64,000 nucleotides of DNA, taken from Corallium rubrum. Taxonomy: Eukaryota; Cnidaria; Anthozoa; Scleralcyonacea; Coralliidae. How positions within the stretch are numbered: the first letter of the stretch is position 1; each line of letters starts with the position of its first letter. Both the position numbers and the translations under genes were made by a program. Location of the stretch: positions 4,666,714 through 4,730,713 of the forward strand of contig OZ036016.1 in NCBI GenBank assembly GCA_964035015.1. Direction: 5' to 3'. Positions 12,092 through 22,200 of the stretch are shown one piece after another. The notes below the pieces were generated by a model that saw only the letters and a program-made list of their open reading frames with translations, ran no database searches and was not told where the DNA came from.

Positions 12092-15000
12092 TATAATTAC
12101 AAATGAAGAAAATATTGGGAAAAAATAATAATAATACAAATAATCAGGTCAATTACTGCAAAGCTAAACGACAAAAGTTATACTAATGAAACAAAAATTA
12201 TAAAACAATATATTGATGAACAACTATGAACTAGGCATGCATATAACTTGTGAAAGGACGCTTAAAATAGAGCATCAGAAAGACCGCGCTTAAAAAGTGG
12301 TAGGGTTTTCGCTTTTCGCAAGGAAAAATCATGTTGGTTCCAGATATCCGCAGCAAAGTTTAAGGTGGTCCAATGACCCCATCTTTTCCTAGAAAGAGAT
12401 TTGCGAATGTTGTTTTTGGATCTGGTGTCATAGCTATGGAAGTCTGTATTAAAGTTATACTGGAAAGTGTGATTGAGTAAGTTATTTAGGGACTTGTAAG
12501 TAAAACTAGCGCGATGTTCTGCTCTTCTTCGACACAAAGGTTTCCAGTGGAGCCTGGCTAATGCACCACTTGCTGAAAAAGCAGTCAAGGTTATTCTAGG
12601 GATAAAATTCATACGATCGCGGAGCTATTAGTTACGACTTAAAAACTTAGTGAGAGGTGCCTACTTCAGAGAGATATATAAAGGACTGGGTGGCTAATCA
12701 TCCTTACTTGCAGCCAGCGGCTGAATTGCGAAGGACGCAGATCAACGTGGCCGTGTCGAGGCACATCAAAGGCGCTCCAAGCAGCCGCCAACGACACAGT
12801 TCAGACCACGGATCACAGCTAAGATGGGAAAGCACGGGTGACGTGTGCTGTTAGGGCGCTGCCTCTCACCGCTGTAGTTAAGCCCAGTTAGACGGGGTTA
12901 GTACTTGGATGGGTGACCGTCTGGGAATAACCCCGTTCTCGAACTTGAATGTCATGTGAGTAGAGTTTAGTTGGTCTCTCCTGTGCTTCGAGTTTTTCGC
13001 AGGGTTCTGCGGTTTTCCTCCCTCCGTAAAATCAACACTTTGGTCTTAGCTTATGTTATGTTATGTTATGCACTTTAATCATGAGCCTCTGGCTCGGATG
13101 AATGGGCAACCACATCCTGTGTTTAACGACGTTAAATAAATAAAAATTAAATAAAAAAAGAGATCATTCATATAGTAAACGTAAGCGCGATTTAGAAAGG
13201 TTTGAACTCGAGCACAGTGTGAGTCCATCCTTTATTGATCCGGTGTTACTACAGGAGAAAACCAGAGTACCCAGACAAAATATGCGGTGTTTGGTAGAAT
13301 CAAACTGCAAGTACTTTTCTCACATGCGGCCGAAGTGACAGGGCAGGAAGAAGCATATAAACTAACTTCTTAATTAAAGGATCCCTGTGCATAGTGCACA
13401 GTGTCACTAGGACGCAAACATGAAAAAAACGCCTGATGAAATTCAAATCAACATGATTAAAATTAGGATGAATATCACACATTTGAAAACCTGGACTACT
13501 AGTTCGGAAGAAAACGCATAATGACCTCTGTAACGTTTTCAGAATATTATTCCCAATTCTCCCTGCACACGAATATAAATTTTCTCTCGCGCAAAAAGCG
13601 ATAATTCTATATCTGCGTTGTGGCTTTAGCGTTTCCTTGTTCGCACACATACAGTAAGTGCTTAGTAACGTATTCTGGCCACACGATTTTTTTTATTATC
13701 TCTGAGGAAAACCGAGAAACGAGTTAAACGCACTTGCAGACAAGGACGCAATATATGGCACTGTTTTTTGGCAAGATGTAAATCATAACAAAATTTCGGT
13801 GTCCTTTGTTCATGTTATCATTTTCCTACCACGCCGTAGGTGTTGAGCAACAACAGGAAATGATTTTTGGAAATATTTCAATGCCATGAAGAAACCTACG
13901 GCTGGTTTCGTCTGTTGCGTTGAAAACTGTCCTAGTTATGTTCAGTAATGTTCTCAAAAAGTCACATTCATGTTCGTCAGCGCATTTTCAAGAGTGATGA
14001 AGACAAAAAGTCGTTTATGGAAAAGCATCGATGTACTTCGCAAGACATGATCTATGCCAATTAACACCGTGAATTAAATTCCGTAATTTTGGCATTATTT
14101 TGGACGCGTTTCGTTAGGGGGGGGGGGGTGGTGTGAACCCATGTACACCCTGTAAAGATGATGTAATACGAGCAACAAATTGCTGCAACATTGTTGCGTT
14201 GCAAGTTGAATAGCGTTGTTGCACGTATTACCACCACCTTAAACATTGTCACGCAACAATGATTTTGTTGTAAGTTGAATCAGCATGTTGCAGCAAGTAG
14301 AACTGGAGTCCACTTTTTTCAACAAATTTTTTCAACTTACAACAAAATCATTGTGTTGCGTGACAATGTTTAAGGTGGGTGGTATACGTGCAACAACGCT
14401 TTTCAATTCCACAAAGTTGCGTTGCAAGTTGAAGAAAGATGTTGCCCGTATTACCTCACCTTAAGAATGGGAATATTAAGAATGGGCACGTGCCTTCACC
14501 TAATTTTTCTTTTTCAGTTTTGGGTTATTTTTTCAACAATACTCTCAATTTTCTCTTTTCAGTCGTTAGAAATGTCTTCCGCAAGCCGGTCACGGGACAG
14601 TAAGTTCTTTTATTATTACATGTTGGACAATATTGCAATAGCTTTAATCCTCTATAGAAAACTGGCCCAAACGTCTTCAGAGCCATGTCAGTAAATGAAT
14701 ATTTCTTTTTCTAGTAAAACACAGGCTTGATGATCAAGAAAATAAGGAAGAAAATGATTCTAGTTTTCCCGTTCAACCATCTGACGTCTTTTGCTCAGTA
14801 CCAGGACGTTTATCACTACTCAGCTCCACGTCGAAGTACAAAGTTACGGTGGGAGAAATTCGAAGGCGGCTTTCACACCCGGAGTGTTTAAATGCGTCGT
14901 TATTGGGTGGGGTGTTAAGAAGGTAAGAACTCGCTTGTTTTGTTTTTAAAGTATGCTAAACCTTGTAAGTGAGGTGGGTGTGTCAGTGAGGTGGGTGGGA

Positions 15001-16974
15001 CAATGAGGTGGGTGTGTCAGTGAGGTGGGTGTGTTAGTGAGGTGGGTTGGTCAGTGAGGTGGGTGTGTCATTGAGGTGGGTTGGTCAGTGAGGTGGGTGT
15101 GTCAGTGAGGTAGGTGGGTCAGTGAGGTGGGTGGGTCAGTGAGGTGGGTGGGACAGTGAGGTGGGTGTCAGTGAGGTGGGTGGGACAGTGAGGTGGGTGG
15201 GACAGTGAGGTGGGTGGGTTCAGTGAGGTGGGTGGGACAGTGAGGTGGGTGGGACAGTGAGGTGGGTGGGTTCAGTGAGGTGGGTGGGACAGTGAGATGG
15301 GTGTGTCAGTGAGGTGGGTTGGCCAGTGAGGTGGGTGGGTTCAGTGAGGTGGGTGGGACAGTGAGGTGGGTTCAGTGAGTGGGACAGTGAGGTGGGTTCA
15401 GTGAGTGGGACAGTGAGGTGGGTTCAGTGAGGTGGGTTCAGTGAGGTGGGTTCAGTGAGGTGGGTTGGTCAGTGAGGTGGGTTGGCCAGTGAGGTGGGTT
15501 CAGTGAGGTGGGTTGGTCAGTGAGGTGGGTTCAGTGAGGTGGGTTCAGTGAGGTGGGTTCAGTGAGGTGGGTTGGCCAGTGAGGTGGGTTGGTCAGTGAG
15601 GTGGGTTCAGTGAGGTGGGTTCAGTGAGGTGGGTTGGCCAGTGAGGTGGGTTCAGTGAGGTGGGTTCAGTGAGGTGGGTTGGTCAGTGAGGTGGGTTCAG
15701 TGAGGTGGGTTCAGTGAGGTGGGTTGGTCAGTGAGGTGGGTTCAGTGAGGTGGGTTGGCCAGTGAGGTGGGTTCAGTGAGGTGGGTGGGACAGTGAGATG
15801 GGTGTGTCAGTGAGGTGGGTGGCCAGTGAGGTGGGTGGGTTCAGTGAGGTGGGTGGGACAGTGAGGTGGGTTCAGTGAGGTGGGTTCAGTGAGGTGGGTT
15901 CAGTGAGGTGGGTTCAGTGAGGTGGGTTGGTCAGTGAGGTGGGTTGGACAGTGAGGTGGGTTCAGTGAGGTGGGTTGGCCAGTGAGGTGGGTTCAGTGAG
16001 GTGGGTTGGTCAGTGAGGTGGGTTCAGTGAGGTGGGTTCAGTGAGGTGGGTTGGCCAGTGAGGTGGGTTCAGTGAAGTGGGTTCAGTGAGGTGGGTTGGT
16101 CAGTGAGGTGGGTGGTCAGTGAGGTGGGTTCAGTGAGGTGGGTTGGCCAGTGAGGTGGGTTCAGTGAGGTGGGTGGGACAGTGAGGTGGGTTCAGTGAGG
16201 TGGGTTGGTCAGTGAGGTGGGTTCAGTGAGGTGGGTGGGTCAGTGAAGTGGGTGGGCAGTGAGGTGGGTGGGTCAGTTGAGGTGGGTCAGTTGAGGTGGG
16301 TTGGTGAGGTTTTCAAAATGACTTAGTCTCTTCATTCATATCTTGAATTGGTTCTCCTTTGCCAGAGCAAAGTCAAAGAATGGTGGCAAATGCCTTCGAG
16401 AAAAACTAGAAAAAATAGGTTTATCACTTCCAGCGGGACGAAGGAAAGCTGCTCAGGTGACACTCCTCACGTCTTTGGTTGAAGGTGAGATGTTGGTATT
16501 GTGATGAATTAGGTCAGATCATTTGCCAATGTAATATGGTTGTTATAAATTATGGAATACCTGTTCACTTTCATGATTTCTATATGTTAATGTGAGAGTC
16601 AGGTTTTGAGATTTGGGGACAGTCATTATGTGTAATTACCTCATTCTTTAAAACTACCTGATTAAGTTCACAGCAAACAAGCATTTATAATATAAACCCT
16701 TGGCTTTACATTAAGAGTTTTTAGAAAATCCTCGCTTGTATTTGTGTCTTATTTGTGTCTCTGAAGACACATTCAAAAGTGGTTATGTACTGTATGATTT
16801 TTCATTTGTACAGTGTTCAAACATTCTAAAAAAAAACATTGTCTACTGTAAGTCAAGAAAATAAAAGCTAAAGTTTATGTAAATCAAGAGGAATCTATAT
16901 GACATATATAGACCCTCATTAAACATGGATTTTCTTTGTGTTTTCCTCATAAATTATTGAGTTTTAGAAATATA

Positions 16975-17038
<64 letters not shown>

Positions 17039-17775
17039 CCATCCGTCGAACACTGGACACTCCACAACCACCATCAACTATACACAGACCTGGTTAGCAA
17101 TGCGTCCCATCACAACCAATCAAACACCACCTATTCCTAGCATCGCACCAATCAGACGCTCTCGTCAAATTGCGTGAGGAACAGCGCGAACATTCAAATA
17201 AACCGTTAAACTTTTCTGAAGAAGACTCGAAGAACCGAGTTGAAAGCTCAAAACTTTAAACATATAATCCGGAGAACACTTACCTACTACATTATGCCTG
17301 GATTGCAAATCTTCAAATTCATATATATATATATATAGATTTATAAAATAACAGGTATGCTACGCACGCTCTGATTGGACGAGAGCCATTTTCACTCAGA
17401 GTACAGAGACACGTTTGACGTCATTTTCATTTTATATTGTACAACGCATGCTCTGTTTGGTTAAATCTCACGTAATCACTGCCGTATTTATTTGATTACA
17501 CCATCATTCGTCAGCTGAGTCTCGGTCACTTTGGTGGCTTCTCCTTGTTTTTTTACCTCGTAAAACGGTTAGTTATTTTATAAAACAAATAGAAAATCGC
17601 TTTTGTGACTCTGTACTGTGATACAAACACGAATGATGCAATTTCAACCGGAAAAAATGTGTGAAAACACTCGGCTTCGCCTCATGTTTCCACTAGGCAT
17701 TTTTTCCGGTTGAAATCACGTCATTCGTGTTTGTATCACAGTACAGAGACACGCAAGCGATTTTCTATTTGTTAA

Positions 17776-17833
<58 letters not shown>

Positions 17834-19671
17834 TTATATTTATTTATTTATTTATGTTATCTATGAAAATTTATGTACTTTAATAAGGCATTTTAAAATT
17901 GTACCAAAATTTACATGGACAGCGGGCCATGAAAAATTTATTAGTGTTGTAAATTTATAGATGAATCTTCCAACCCACTTCTATCATTTTATACAGACTG
18001 CTTCCTTATTTTGTAAAATTAAATATGGTAAAATATCACTAGGGATATCTTATTTTATGTCTTTTAGTCTTCTTACAAAGCAACGACTGCCAAGTTTAAA
18101 CTTTTCGTTTTAAAATTCACGAACCTCGTGCGACAGCCCTAAAGAGAATTTCGCCATATTTTCGACCATATATTACTTAATTTCGATGAAAAAGAGCTTT
18201 TAACTTACCTCGGGATAATTTAAAAGTATTTTCTACATCTTTCCAGCGCTTATTATTTATTCCCAGCGTTATAAAAAGTCCAGTACATTCTGTTTTTTAA
18301 ACACCATGTTGTTCGGATATTTTGAAAATCTGAATAACTAAGACTTCATGTAATAATGCATGGCGTGTAATTTCTACGTAAAAAATGATTCCCTCACAAT
18401 CATATCGGAGTTGACCGTTTTTCTTCCGTTTGGAAGGGGAGGTATTTTGAATTTATATTAGCTAAAACCTGTTAAGAGGGCTTTACGTAATATGTAAAGG
18501 CCGACAATGAGGACTAGACCGGGTTTTCAAGTACGAGGAATTCGTTCCAGTCCAAGGCGAAGCCGGGGACTGTAATGAATGTCTGTAGTACTGTACAGTC
18601 TAGTACTGAACTGGAGGCCTTTCCATGACTTCTCAAAATCACTTAGTGTATTCCCAAAATGAATTACGTGTGCATTAGGAATTAGTGTATGGATGAATAA
18701 CCGATTGTGTGAAATATTATTTCCAGTCCTTGGACTGGAAATAATATTTCAAGTCCTCTGCCCAGTACTTCCCTGGTATTTCAAGTCCCTTCACGTGGTG
18801 CAATTCAGCGCTTCTGATTGATTGATTATCTCATGAATTATTAATGAGTTTGAGAATGTACTGTACTGTACTGTACTGTACTGTACTGTACTGTACTGTA
18901 CTGTACTGTATTGTACTGTACTGTACTGTACTGTACTGTACTGTACTGTACTGTACTGCTACTGCTGTGCTGTGCTGTGCTGTGCTGTTGATTCTCCGCA
19001 CGTTAACTGGTCGTGTTTTGTTTATTTATTTCAGGCGAAGCAGCTCATTTAGCAGCGGATTTCGACTATGTGTGTGAATCAGAGTTTCCAACCCAAGCTC
19101 TATCTGAATATGTAGCAAAATCTCACACAGATACTACGGATTACGAGACGAGAAAGAACGCTATAGTTGCTTGCAAGTAAGTACGATTTAAACATATTTT
19201 CCCGCTATTCCGCACAAACATTGTCCTACGCGAAAAAGTGCTTACTCCTCTAGAAAACATACAACGCGTTCAGTAACCGTGAAAGGACATAAATGTGAAC
19301 AAAAACATAGAAGGGCCGTGTCAGCTGTCCTAGTCGTGGCTTCCTTCGTTATAAACACTATCTAAAAAGTGAGTTTTTCTTTTGTTTTTAGGCAAATAAC
19401 CAAAGAACTTCAAGGCGTTTTGAATCAGGATCCTTATCCCAAAACTCGTTTGAACAACGGGACATTACCAGACTCCGTTCTTAAAGGTCTTACTCATTTT
19501 GGTTTGGTAACTCACGGCTTTGGTTCACCAGCGTTCAATGCCGCCCTCAACTCCTTCCAATCTTATCTCAACGAACTTTTAAAATGCCACGAATCTCTTC
19601 ATAACAACAATAATCAACAGAATGGCCTGCCTAAACCTAGAGGCCAAACGATGAAAAATGGTGATGTATAG
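3230..19671 (+). CDS. TFAP2: AP-2 family transcription factor, complete, 7 exons
   Basis: Sequence-specific nuclear transcription factor that binds GC-rich palindromes as a dimer. Coding exons are 3230-3391, 3677-4270, 14563-14599, 14715-14922, 16366-16484, 19035-19176 and 19392-19671; all introns are GT-AG and phases join cleanly to give 513 residues, longer than the roughly 440 of vertebrate AP-2. The start ATG has an in-frame TAG 15 bases upstream. Residues 1-252 form a Ser/Pro/Gln-rich activation region with a PYFP motif (114-117), as in vertebrate AP-2, and a Gln/His tract (156-181). From [20 protein letters not shown] (residue 290 on) through [28 protein letters not shown] and [14 protein letters not shown] the basic helix-span-helix domain is complete. 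The vertebrate VIKK SUMO site is not seen. The assignment to the family is essentially certain; the subtype (A-E) is not resolvable. Confidence 0.96.
3677..4270 (+). CDS. TFAP2: TFAP2 exon 2, activation region with Gln tract
   Basis: 198 codons from a CCTAG acceptor to a CAG/GTACGT donor, phase 0 at both ends. It carries the PYFP motif, a CAA/CAG/CAT-encoded Gln/His tract near 3980-4060, and RREDLF, which resembles the RRHEDLL region of vertebrate AP-2. A second frame (3720-4106) is open only because of the CAA repeat. Confidence 0.93.
4514..4715. repeat. (GAAC)n microsatellite, about 200 bp
   Basis: Nearly pure 4-base repeat in TFAP2 intron 2. It opens three reading frames on both strands, none of them genes. 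Confidence 0.98.
5043..5400 (-). mobile_element. tRNA-derived SINE, minus orientation, with inverted tail copy
   Basis: On the minus strand CCGTGGCTCAGTGGTCAGAG (A box) and a GTGGGTTCAATTTC (B-box-like) segment match the + strand copy at 29930-30093. A second inverted copy of the tail (GGTTTGGTCTTAAAATGTA) follows at 5325-5395. Confidence 0.75.
5552..5866 (-). mobile_element. 5S-rRNA-derived SINE, near full length, minus
   Basis: On the minus strand the head contains TTAGTACTTGGATG, part of the 5S rRNA internal promoter, then GTGAGTAGAGTTGTAGTTGA, and a tail ending AATAAAGTTATTAAAACA. Lies in TFAP2 intron 2. Confidence 0.82.
5880..6769. other. Intronic sequence with no recognised feature
   Basis: Part of TFAP2 intron 2. 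I see no coding frame, no long inverted repeat and no SINE head. Confidence 0.5.
6770..7256 (-). repeat. 41-bp minisatellite, minus orientation
   Basis: Irregular units containing GTTTACTGCCTAGCTTATAC and ACTAGTGTG, the reverse complement of the array in the GPCR 1 intron. Several short units lack the CTAACCTGAC half. Confidence 0.95.
7735..8128 (-). repeat. 119/120-bp satellite, diverged outlying units
   Basis: Three degenerate units with GAAATACTGACGTTTC and CCTTCATCAGAGTAAA signatures. Separated from the main array by about 560 bp of other sequence. Confidence 0.85.
8129..8690. other. Non-satellite spacer between the two satellite blocks
   Basis: Contains short open frames on both strands (8105-8447) with no recognised domain and a G-rich stretch near 8344-8360. 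Probably an insertion in the satellite. Confidence 0.5.
8690..10600 (-). repeat. 119/120-bp satellite array with 835-bp higher-order repeat
   Basis: About 16 tandem units; a 119-bp type (with ATAGACAAAG) and a 120-bp type (with ATAGAGCAAAG) alternate in blocks. Sequence variants at 9151, 9391 and 9511 recur at 9986, 10226 and 10346, so a 7-unit, 835-bp block is duplicated. On the minus strand each unit carries a CTGATGA...GAAACGTC core. The 160-residue frame at 9979-10461 exists only because 120 is divisible by 3. Confidence 0.95.
9253..9287 (-). ncRNA. Hammerhead-like motif, representative satellite copy
   Basis: Minus strand: stem I TACT/AGTA (9284-9287 with 9253-9256), CTGATGA (9283-9277), extra A, GGGC/GCTT stem II, GAA, ACGT, then C as the cleavage-site base. 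Many neighbouring units have the GAA changed to AAA and would be inactive. Confidence 0.4.
10889..11036. repeat. (AAT)n / (AAC)n-rich low-complexity tract
   Basis: Interrupted trinucleotide tract with GAT and AAC variants. Confidence 0.9.
11120..11435. repeat. Degenerate short minisatellite (TTTTTGCGCACGACACGAA type)
   Basis: About 15-18 units of variable spacing built from GCGCACGACACGAA and TTTTTGCGCACG. Both strands stay open by chance, giving Arg/Phe-rich frames. Confidence 0.88.
11760..11840. repeat. (AAAAC)n microsatellite
   Basis: About 16 pentamer units, nearly pure. Confidence 0.97.
11889..12620 (-). mobile_element. LINE 3' end: reverse-transcriptase C-terminus, 3' UTR and (TAA)n tail
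   Basis: Minus-strand frame 12612-12262 encodes a tail with [13 protein letters not shown] and [13 protein letters not shown], followed by a WNxxxLxxxxxxxxFKRxL-like ending, typical of non-LTR retrotransposon ORF2 C-termini. Downstream on the same strand comes an AT-rich 3' UTR with a (TA)n tract (12043-12087) and an end reading AATAAAG then (ATT)n at 11953-11890, as in CR1/L2-type ends. 5'-truncated and dead. Confidence 0.8.
12690..13085 (+). mobile_element. 5S-rRNA-derived SINE plus inverted tail segment
   Basis: 12690-12823 carries, in inverse order, the segment (GCAGATCAACGTGGCCGTGT) seen at the end of the 37089-37400 copy. 12830-13030 is a SINE with the 5S-like head (GGGGTTAGTACTTGGATGGG at about 12894) and the CCTGTGCTTCGAG body. 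Confidence 0.8.
13090..14090. other. TFAP2 intron 2 sequence, nothing recognised
   Basis: A 116-codon minus-strand frame at 13300-13650 has no recognised domain and is not supported as a gene. Confidence 0.4.
14130..14465. mobile_element. Foldback element (GCAACA-rich)
   Basis: Inverted arms around 14160-14290 and 14325-14455 share TTGTTGCGTTGCAAGTTGAA and ACCTTAAACATTGTCACGCA. It ends about 100 bp before TFAP2 exon 3. Confidence 0.75.
14563..14599 (+). CDS. TFAP2: TFAP2 exon 3, 37-bp micro-exon
   Basis: Encodes [12 protein letters not shown] plus one base. It lies between a long pyrimidine tract ending TTTTCAG and a consensus GTAAGT donor. It is chosen because exon 2 ends in phase 0 and exon 4 needs phase 1 to read into the conserved domain; this exon supplies exactly that shift. 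Confidence 0.82.
14715..14922 (+). CDS. TFAP2: TFAP2 exon 4, start of the conserved AP-2 domain
   Basis: Reads [17 protein letters not shown] and then the signature [20 protein letters not shown], ending SLLGGVLRR. Nearly identical to vertebrate AP-2 over its second half. CTAG acceptor and GTAAGA donor, ending in phase 2. Confidence 0.96.
14968..16310 (+). repeat. G-rich minisatellite filling TFAP2 intron 4
   Basis: Well over 70 units of CAGTGAGGTGGGTT with variants (TTGGT, TGGGA, TTGGC). It starts about 45 bp after the donor and ends 55 bp before the acceptor of a 1443-bp intron. The G-rich strand is the coding strand. Confidence 0.97.
16366..16484 (+). CDS. TFAP2: TFAP2 exon 5
   Basis: Encodes [19 protein letters not shown] followed by [20 protein letters not shown], the basic region and first helix of the DNA-binding and dimerisation domain. 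Acceptor GCCAG lies only 55 bp after the end of the intron-filling minisatellite. Confidence 0.96.
16969..17336. mobile_element. Repeat bounded by (TA)n tracts, carrying a hammerhead-like motif
   Basis: (TA)n at 16969-17032 and 17320-17336 flank about 290 bp with CAAT-rich sequence and the motif at 17206-17259. Lies in TFAP2 intron 5. Confidence 0.55.
17206..17259 (+). ncRNA. Hammerhead-ribozyme-like motif, best-paired copy
   Basis: Stem I: TTTT (17212-17215) with AAAA (17250-17253), a C-C mismatch, then TTAAA (17206-17210) with TTTAA (17255-17259). Core CTGAAGA 17216-17222, extra A 17223. Stem II GACTCG (17224-17229) with CGAGTT (17236-17241), loop AAGAAC. GAA 17242-17244, AGCT 17245-17248, C 17249. 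Note CTGAAGA where the canonical core has CTGATGA. Confidence 0.45.
17340..17776. mobile_element. Foldback element with GATACAAACACGAATGA arms
   Basis: TGTGATACAAACACGAATGA (17619-17638) recurs inverted near 17723-17743, around a CTCGGCTTCGCC centre. Outer arms share GCGATTTTCTATTTGTT with the AAATAGAAAATCGC at 17587. Confidence 0.75.
17777..17830. repeat. (TA)n microsatellite
   Basis: Nearly pure dinucleotide tract followed by TTTAT repeats. Confidence 0.95.
18856..18958. repeat. (TACTG)n microsatellite
   Basis: About 20 pentamer units in TFAP2 intron 5, followed by CTGTG units. Confidence 0.97.
19035..19176 (+). CDS. TFAP2: TFAP2 exon 6
   Basis: Encodes [20 protein letters not shown], then a segment ending RKNAIVACK across the junction. 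Corresponds to the span and second-helix start of AP-2. Donor GTAAGT. Confidence 0.95.
19392..19671 (+). CDS. TFAP2: TFAP2 exon 7, C-terminus and stop
   Basis: Begins [10 protein letters not shown], includes [20 protein letters not shown] and a short polar tail ending KNGDV, TAG at 19669-19671. A possible polyadenylation signal AATAAA is at 20161-20166, beyond a degenerate satellite fragment. Confidence 0.95.
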
Positions 19672-19829
19672 TAATTGTAGAATTGTAGTACATGTTAGCC
19701 ATTATAGAACGGAAGGAGGTCGGAGCGTCCCGTTCTTGGAAACTTTAAGCAGAGGGAAAGCGCAGTATCGCTACGAGGAGATCGCCAGACCATATACAGA
19801 ACAATAATATTGACATTTCAATTTCATAC

Positions 19830-20110
19830 TCGAAAGTTCTGGGTGAACGGCAGAGATTTTCATCAATGAAATACCGACATTTCGAGCAGAGCCCTTTTCA
19901 GAGTAAAATGTAGGCAGTGTTTTGGATAGAGGAAAGTGAAGAGGTTGTGAACCGCTGAGAATAGGTTTCAATGAACGTTTCGAGCAGCTTCCTTCATCAG
20001 AGTGAAACCAGCTTTCAACCATGAAGGACTCCGCTTAAAACGTGATTTCATTTCTAAAAATATCTTGGCAGATCACTAGTTTTTCGCTGTATCTAAAACA
20101 CTGCGCAATA
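19830..20110 (-). repeat. Degenerate units of the 120-bp satellite family
   Basis: Partial units with TTTCATCAATGAAATACCGA and CCTTCATCAGAGTGAAACC; strongly diverged. They lie in the TFAP2 3' flank. Confidence 0.7.
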
Positions 20111-20514
20111 CGTTACGTTTTACTTCGATAAAGAGCTCTTTTTCGCATTGTCAGGTCGCCAATAAAAGTTGTAGAAGAAGTTATATTCCAAATCGCAGCA
20201 ACGATGCCTGGATATGACTTCGCAACAAATCTTGTAAAATGATGGGTCGCCGTATTGGCCACAGAGGGATTGGGGCGGAATCCACCGTGGCAAAAAAGGA
20301 TGGCGCGGCTGTACGTTTTATACTATGTTCCTTTGCGAGCCCAAAGGAGTTGTGACAAGAGCAGAACACTGTTTGACAACAGGACCAACAGGTCAACGTG
20401 AGTTTAATAGATAACAGCTTTTTTCCTTTCAACTGTTCTTACCGTACAAGCTGTTGTAAGTATAGTTAAACACAGGTCTCGTGAGCTTCAGTTTAGTAAT
20501 TTAGTTCATTGCAC

Positions 20515-20712
20515 AGCTCTAGTGATGGTCTTGATTATTGAAAGGATTTATACCTGTCGCGCTTGCGTATCTAGAGAAATTGTGTTTGTGGTAAGCGACA
20601 GATTTTATGCAAATGAGGTTTTCTGCATTTACTGGAAACACGATTTCTTTACTTAGGTAAACTTTGAGAGTATAAAACGTTTCTATAATCAAGACCACCA
20701 CTAGAGCTATGC
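20515..20712. mobile_element. Foldback MITE, about 200 bp
   Basis: AGCTCTAGTGATGGTCTTGA at the left end pairs with TCAAGACCACCACTAGAGCT at the right end. Confidence 0.8.
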
Positions 20713-20804
20713 AATGAACTAGCTCAGGGGACCTTTTTAAGAACTTCAAGCTGAAATCACTTTTTACTTGCGTAGCTTTCTTCTGACTAATTTTACTATC
20801 CTTG

Positions 20805-21010
20805 CAATTGACGGTACCGAAAAATATGACGGTGGTACATTTATAACCACAATGCTTTGCGACCTCAAATCAGCTCAAATAACAACTAAATGCTAAGATG
20901 CATTAAGTAAGCAAGAACTTCATTCCTGCCAAAGTTTTAAAACCATATCTTCCGACAATGTACAAGTCGCCATCTTTTTCGGTACGGTCAATTCTGTCTT
21001 ATGATCTTTC
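20805..21010. mobile_element. Foldback element
   Basis: GACGGTACCGAAAAATATGACG on the left is mirrored by CCATCTTTTTCGGTACGGTC on the right. No coding content. Confidence 0.6.
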
Positions 21011-21493
21011 TTCGAGATATAGATTTCGCTGGTCGCAACGGATTATGGTAAACCGTACATGCCGCCATCTTTTTTTCTTAGCTAGTGTGGATTAGAGTTA
21101 GGTGTTCTAAACCAATCAGAAGCATTCTTAGTATAAGCAGGTACCGACCCCAGCATTAGGTATACAGTTGACATTGTAAACTGTTAAGTATAAAAGAGCT
21201 GAATAATGGCGACGACGGCCCATTGTATTTATATTAGTGTACAGTTGAGCATGAAGGGGCATTGTGACCGAGCTGTAAAAGGTCTGGGTTCGACGTCTAG
21301 CCCTACTAGACCCAGACCTTTTTCCGCTCCAGCCCGCTCGGTGTTAGTGCCGTGTAAAAAGTATAAATATAACTAAGCTTCCCCTTGCATTCTTCGTGAC
21401 GACAACCACGATAACGTCATCCATTGAAAACGACGACATGGCAGTCATCACGCTGGTCAGCGGACAACAGGACAAATGTACTGCGCAGTGTTT

Positions 21494-21870
21494 TGGATAG
21501 AGCCACTGATCTGAAATAATAGACTTATTATACTGGATAGAGCATCTATTGTTTCGCGCGTGGCAAAAATTGAAGTCGGAAGTGAGGCTAAAAATCTCGC
21601 GGCGGCCATATCCGGTGGGACCCACAATATTGCTGAATCATAGTCTTTGCCTCTGGTTTTCGCTTTAAATGATCGGATTTTTAACGAAACCCAGCTAAAT
21701 TTTTGTGACATGTATCTGTCGCTATGGGAGAACTTAAAAGTGGCTGTATGAAAACCAAGTGGGTCCCACCTGAAATGGCCGCCGCTAATTTATTCCGACT
21801 TCAGAGCGAGCACCGGATGCTCTATCCAGTATAATGAGTCTATTATTTGAGATCAGTGGATAGAGCAAAG
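21494..21870. mobile_element. Foldback MITE inside a satellite remnant
   Basis: Left arm CCACTGATCTGAAATAATAG and ACTGGATAGAGCATC pair with the right arm at 21813-21862. Flanked on both sides by GGATAGAG (likely target duplication) and by sequence of the 120-bp satellite family. Confidence 0.75.
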
Positions 21871-22121
21871 TGAAAAGTTGGTAAACTGGTGAGATATTTA
21901 GTAACAAAACACTGGCGTTTCGATCAGAGCCCTTCATCAGAGTAAAACCAAGGACTTTGCTAGAAACGTCAATAATTTCTGAGTAAATATCTTGGCAGTT
22001 TGTCAAGTTTTTGCTTTGCTCTAGACCACTTTCATAATGGTAATAATAAGCCCTTCTTGCCTCGTTTGTGTGTCTGTAATTCAAAAATTAACGAGGCCAA
22101 AACGGCTTATGTATTATATAC

Positions 22122-22200
22122 GCTAACCCAACCCTTACAACCTAGCTTATACGCTAACCTTATCCACTAGTGTGTTTACCACCTAGCTTACTGTCGCTTA
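22122..22200 (-). repeat. Remnant of the 41-bp minisatellite
   Basis: Two diverged units with CCTAGCTTATACGCTAACC and CCACTAGTGTGTTTACC. Confidence 0.8.

Noticed and set aside
13300-13650. 116-codon minus-strand gene in TFAP2 intron 2
   Set aside because: No recognised domain, no splice partners, and composition like the surrounding intron.
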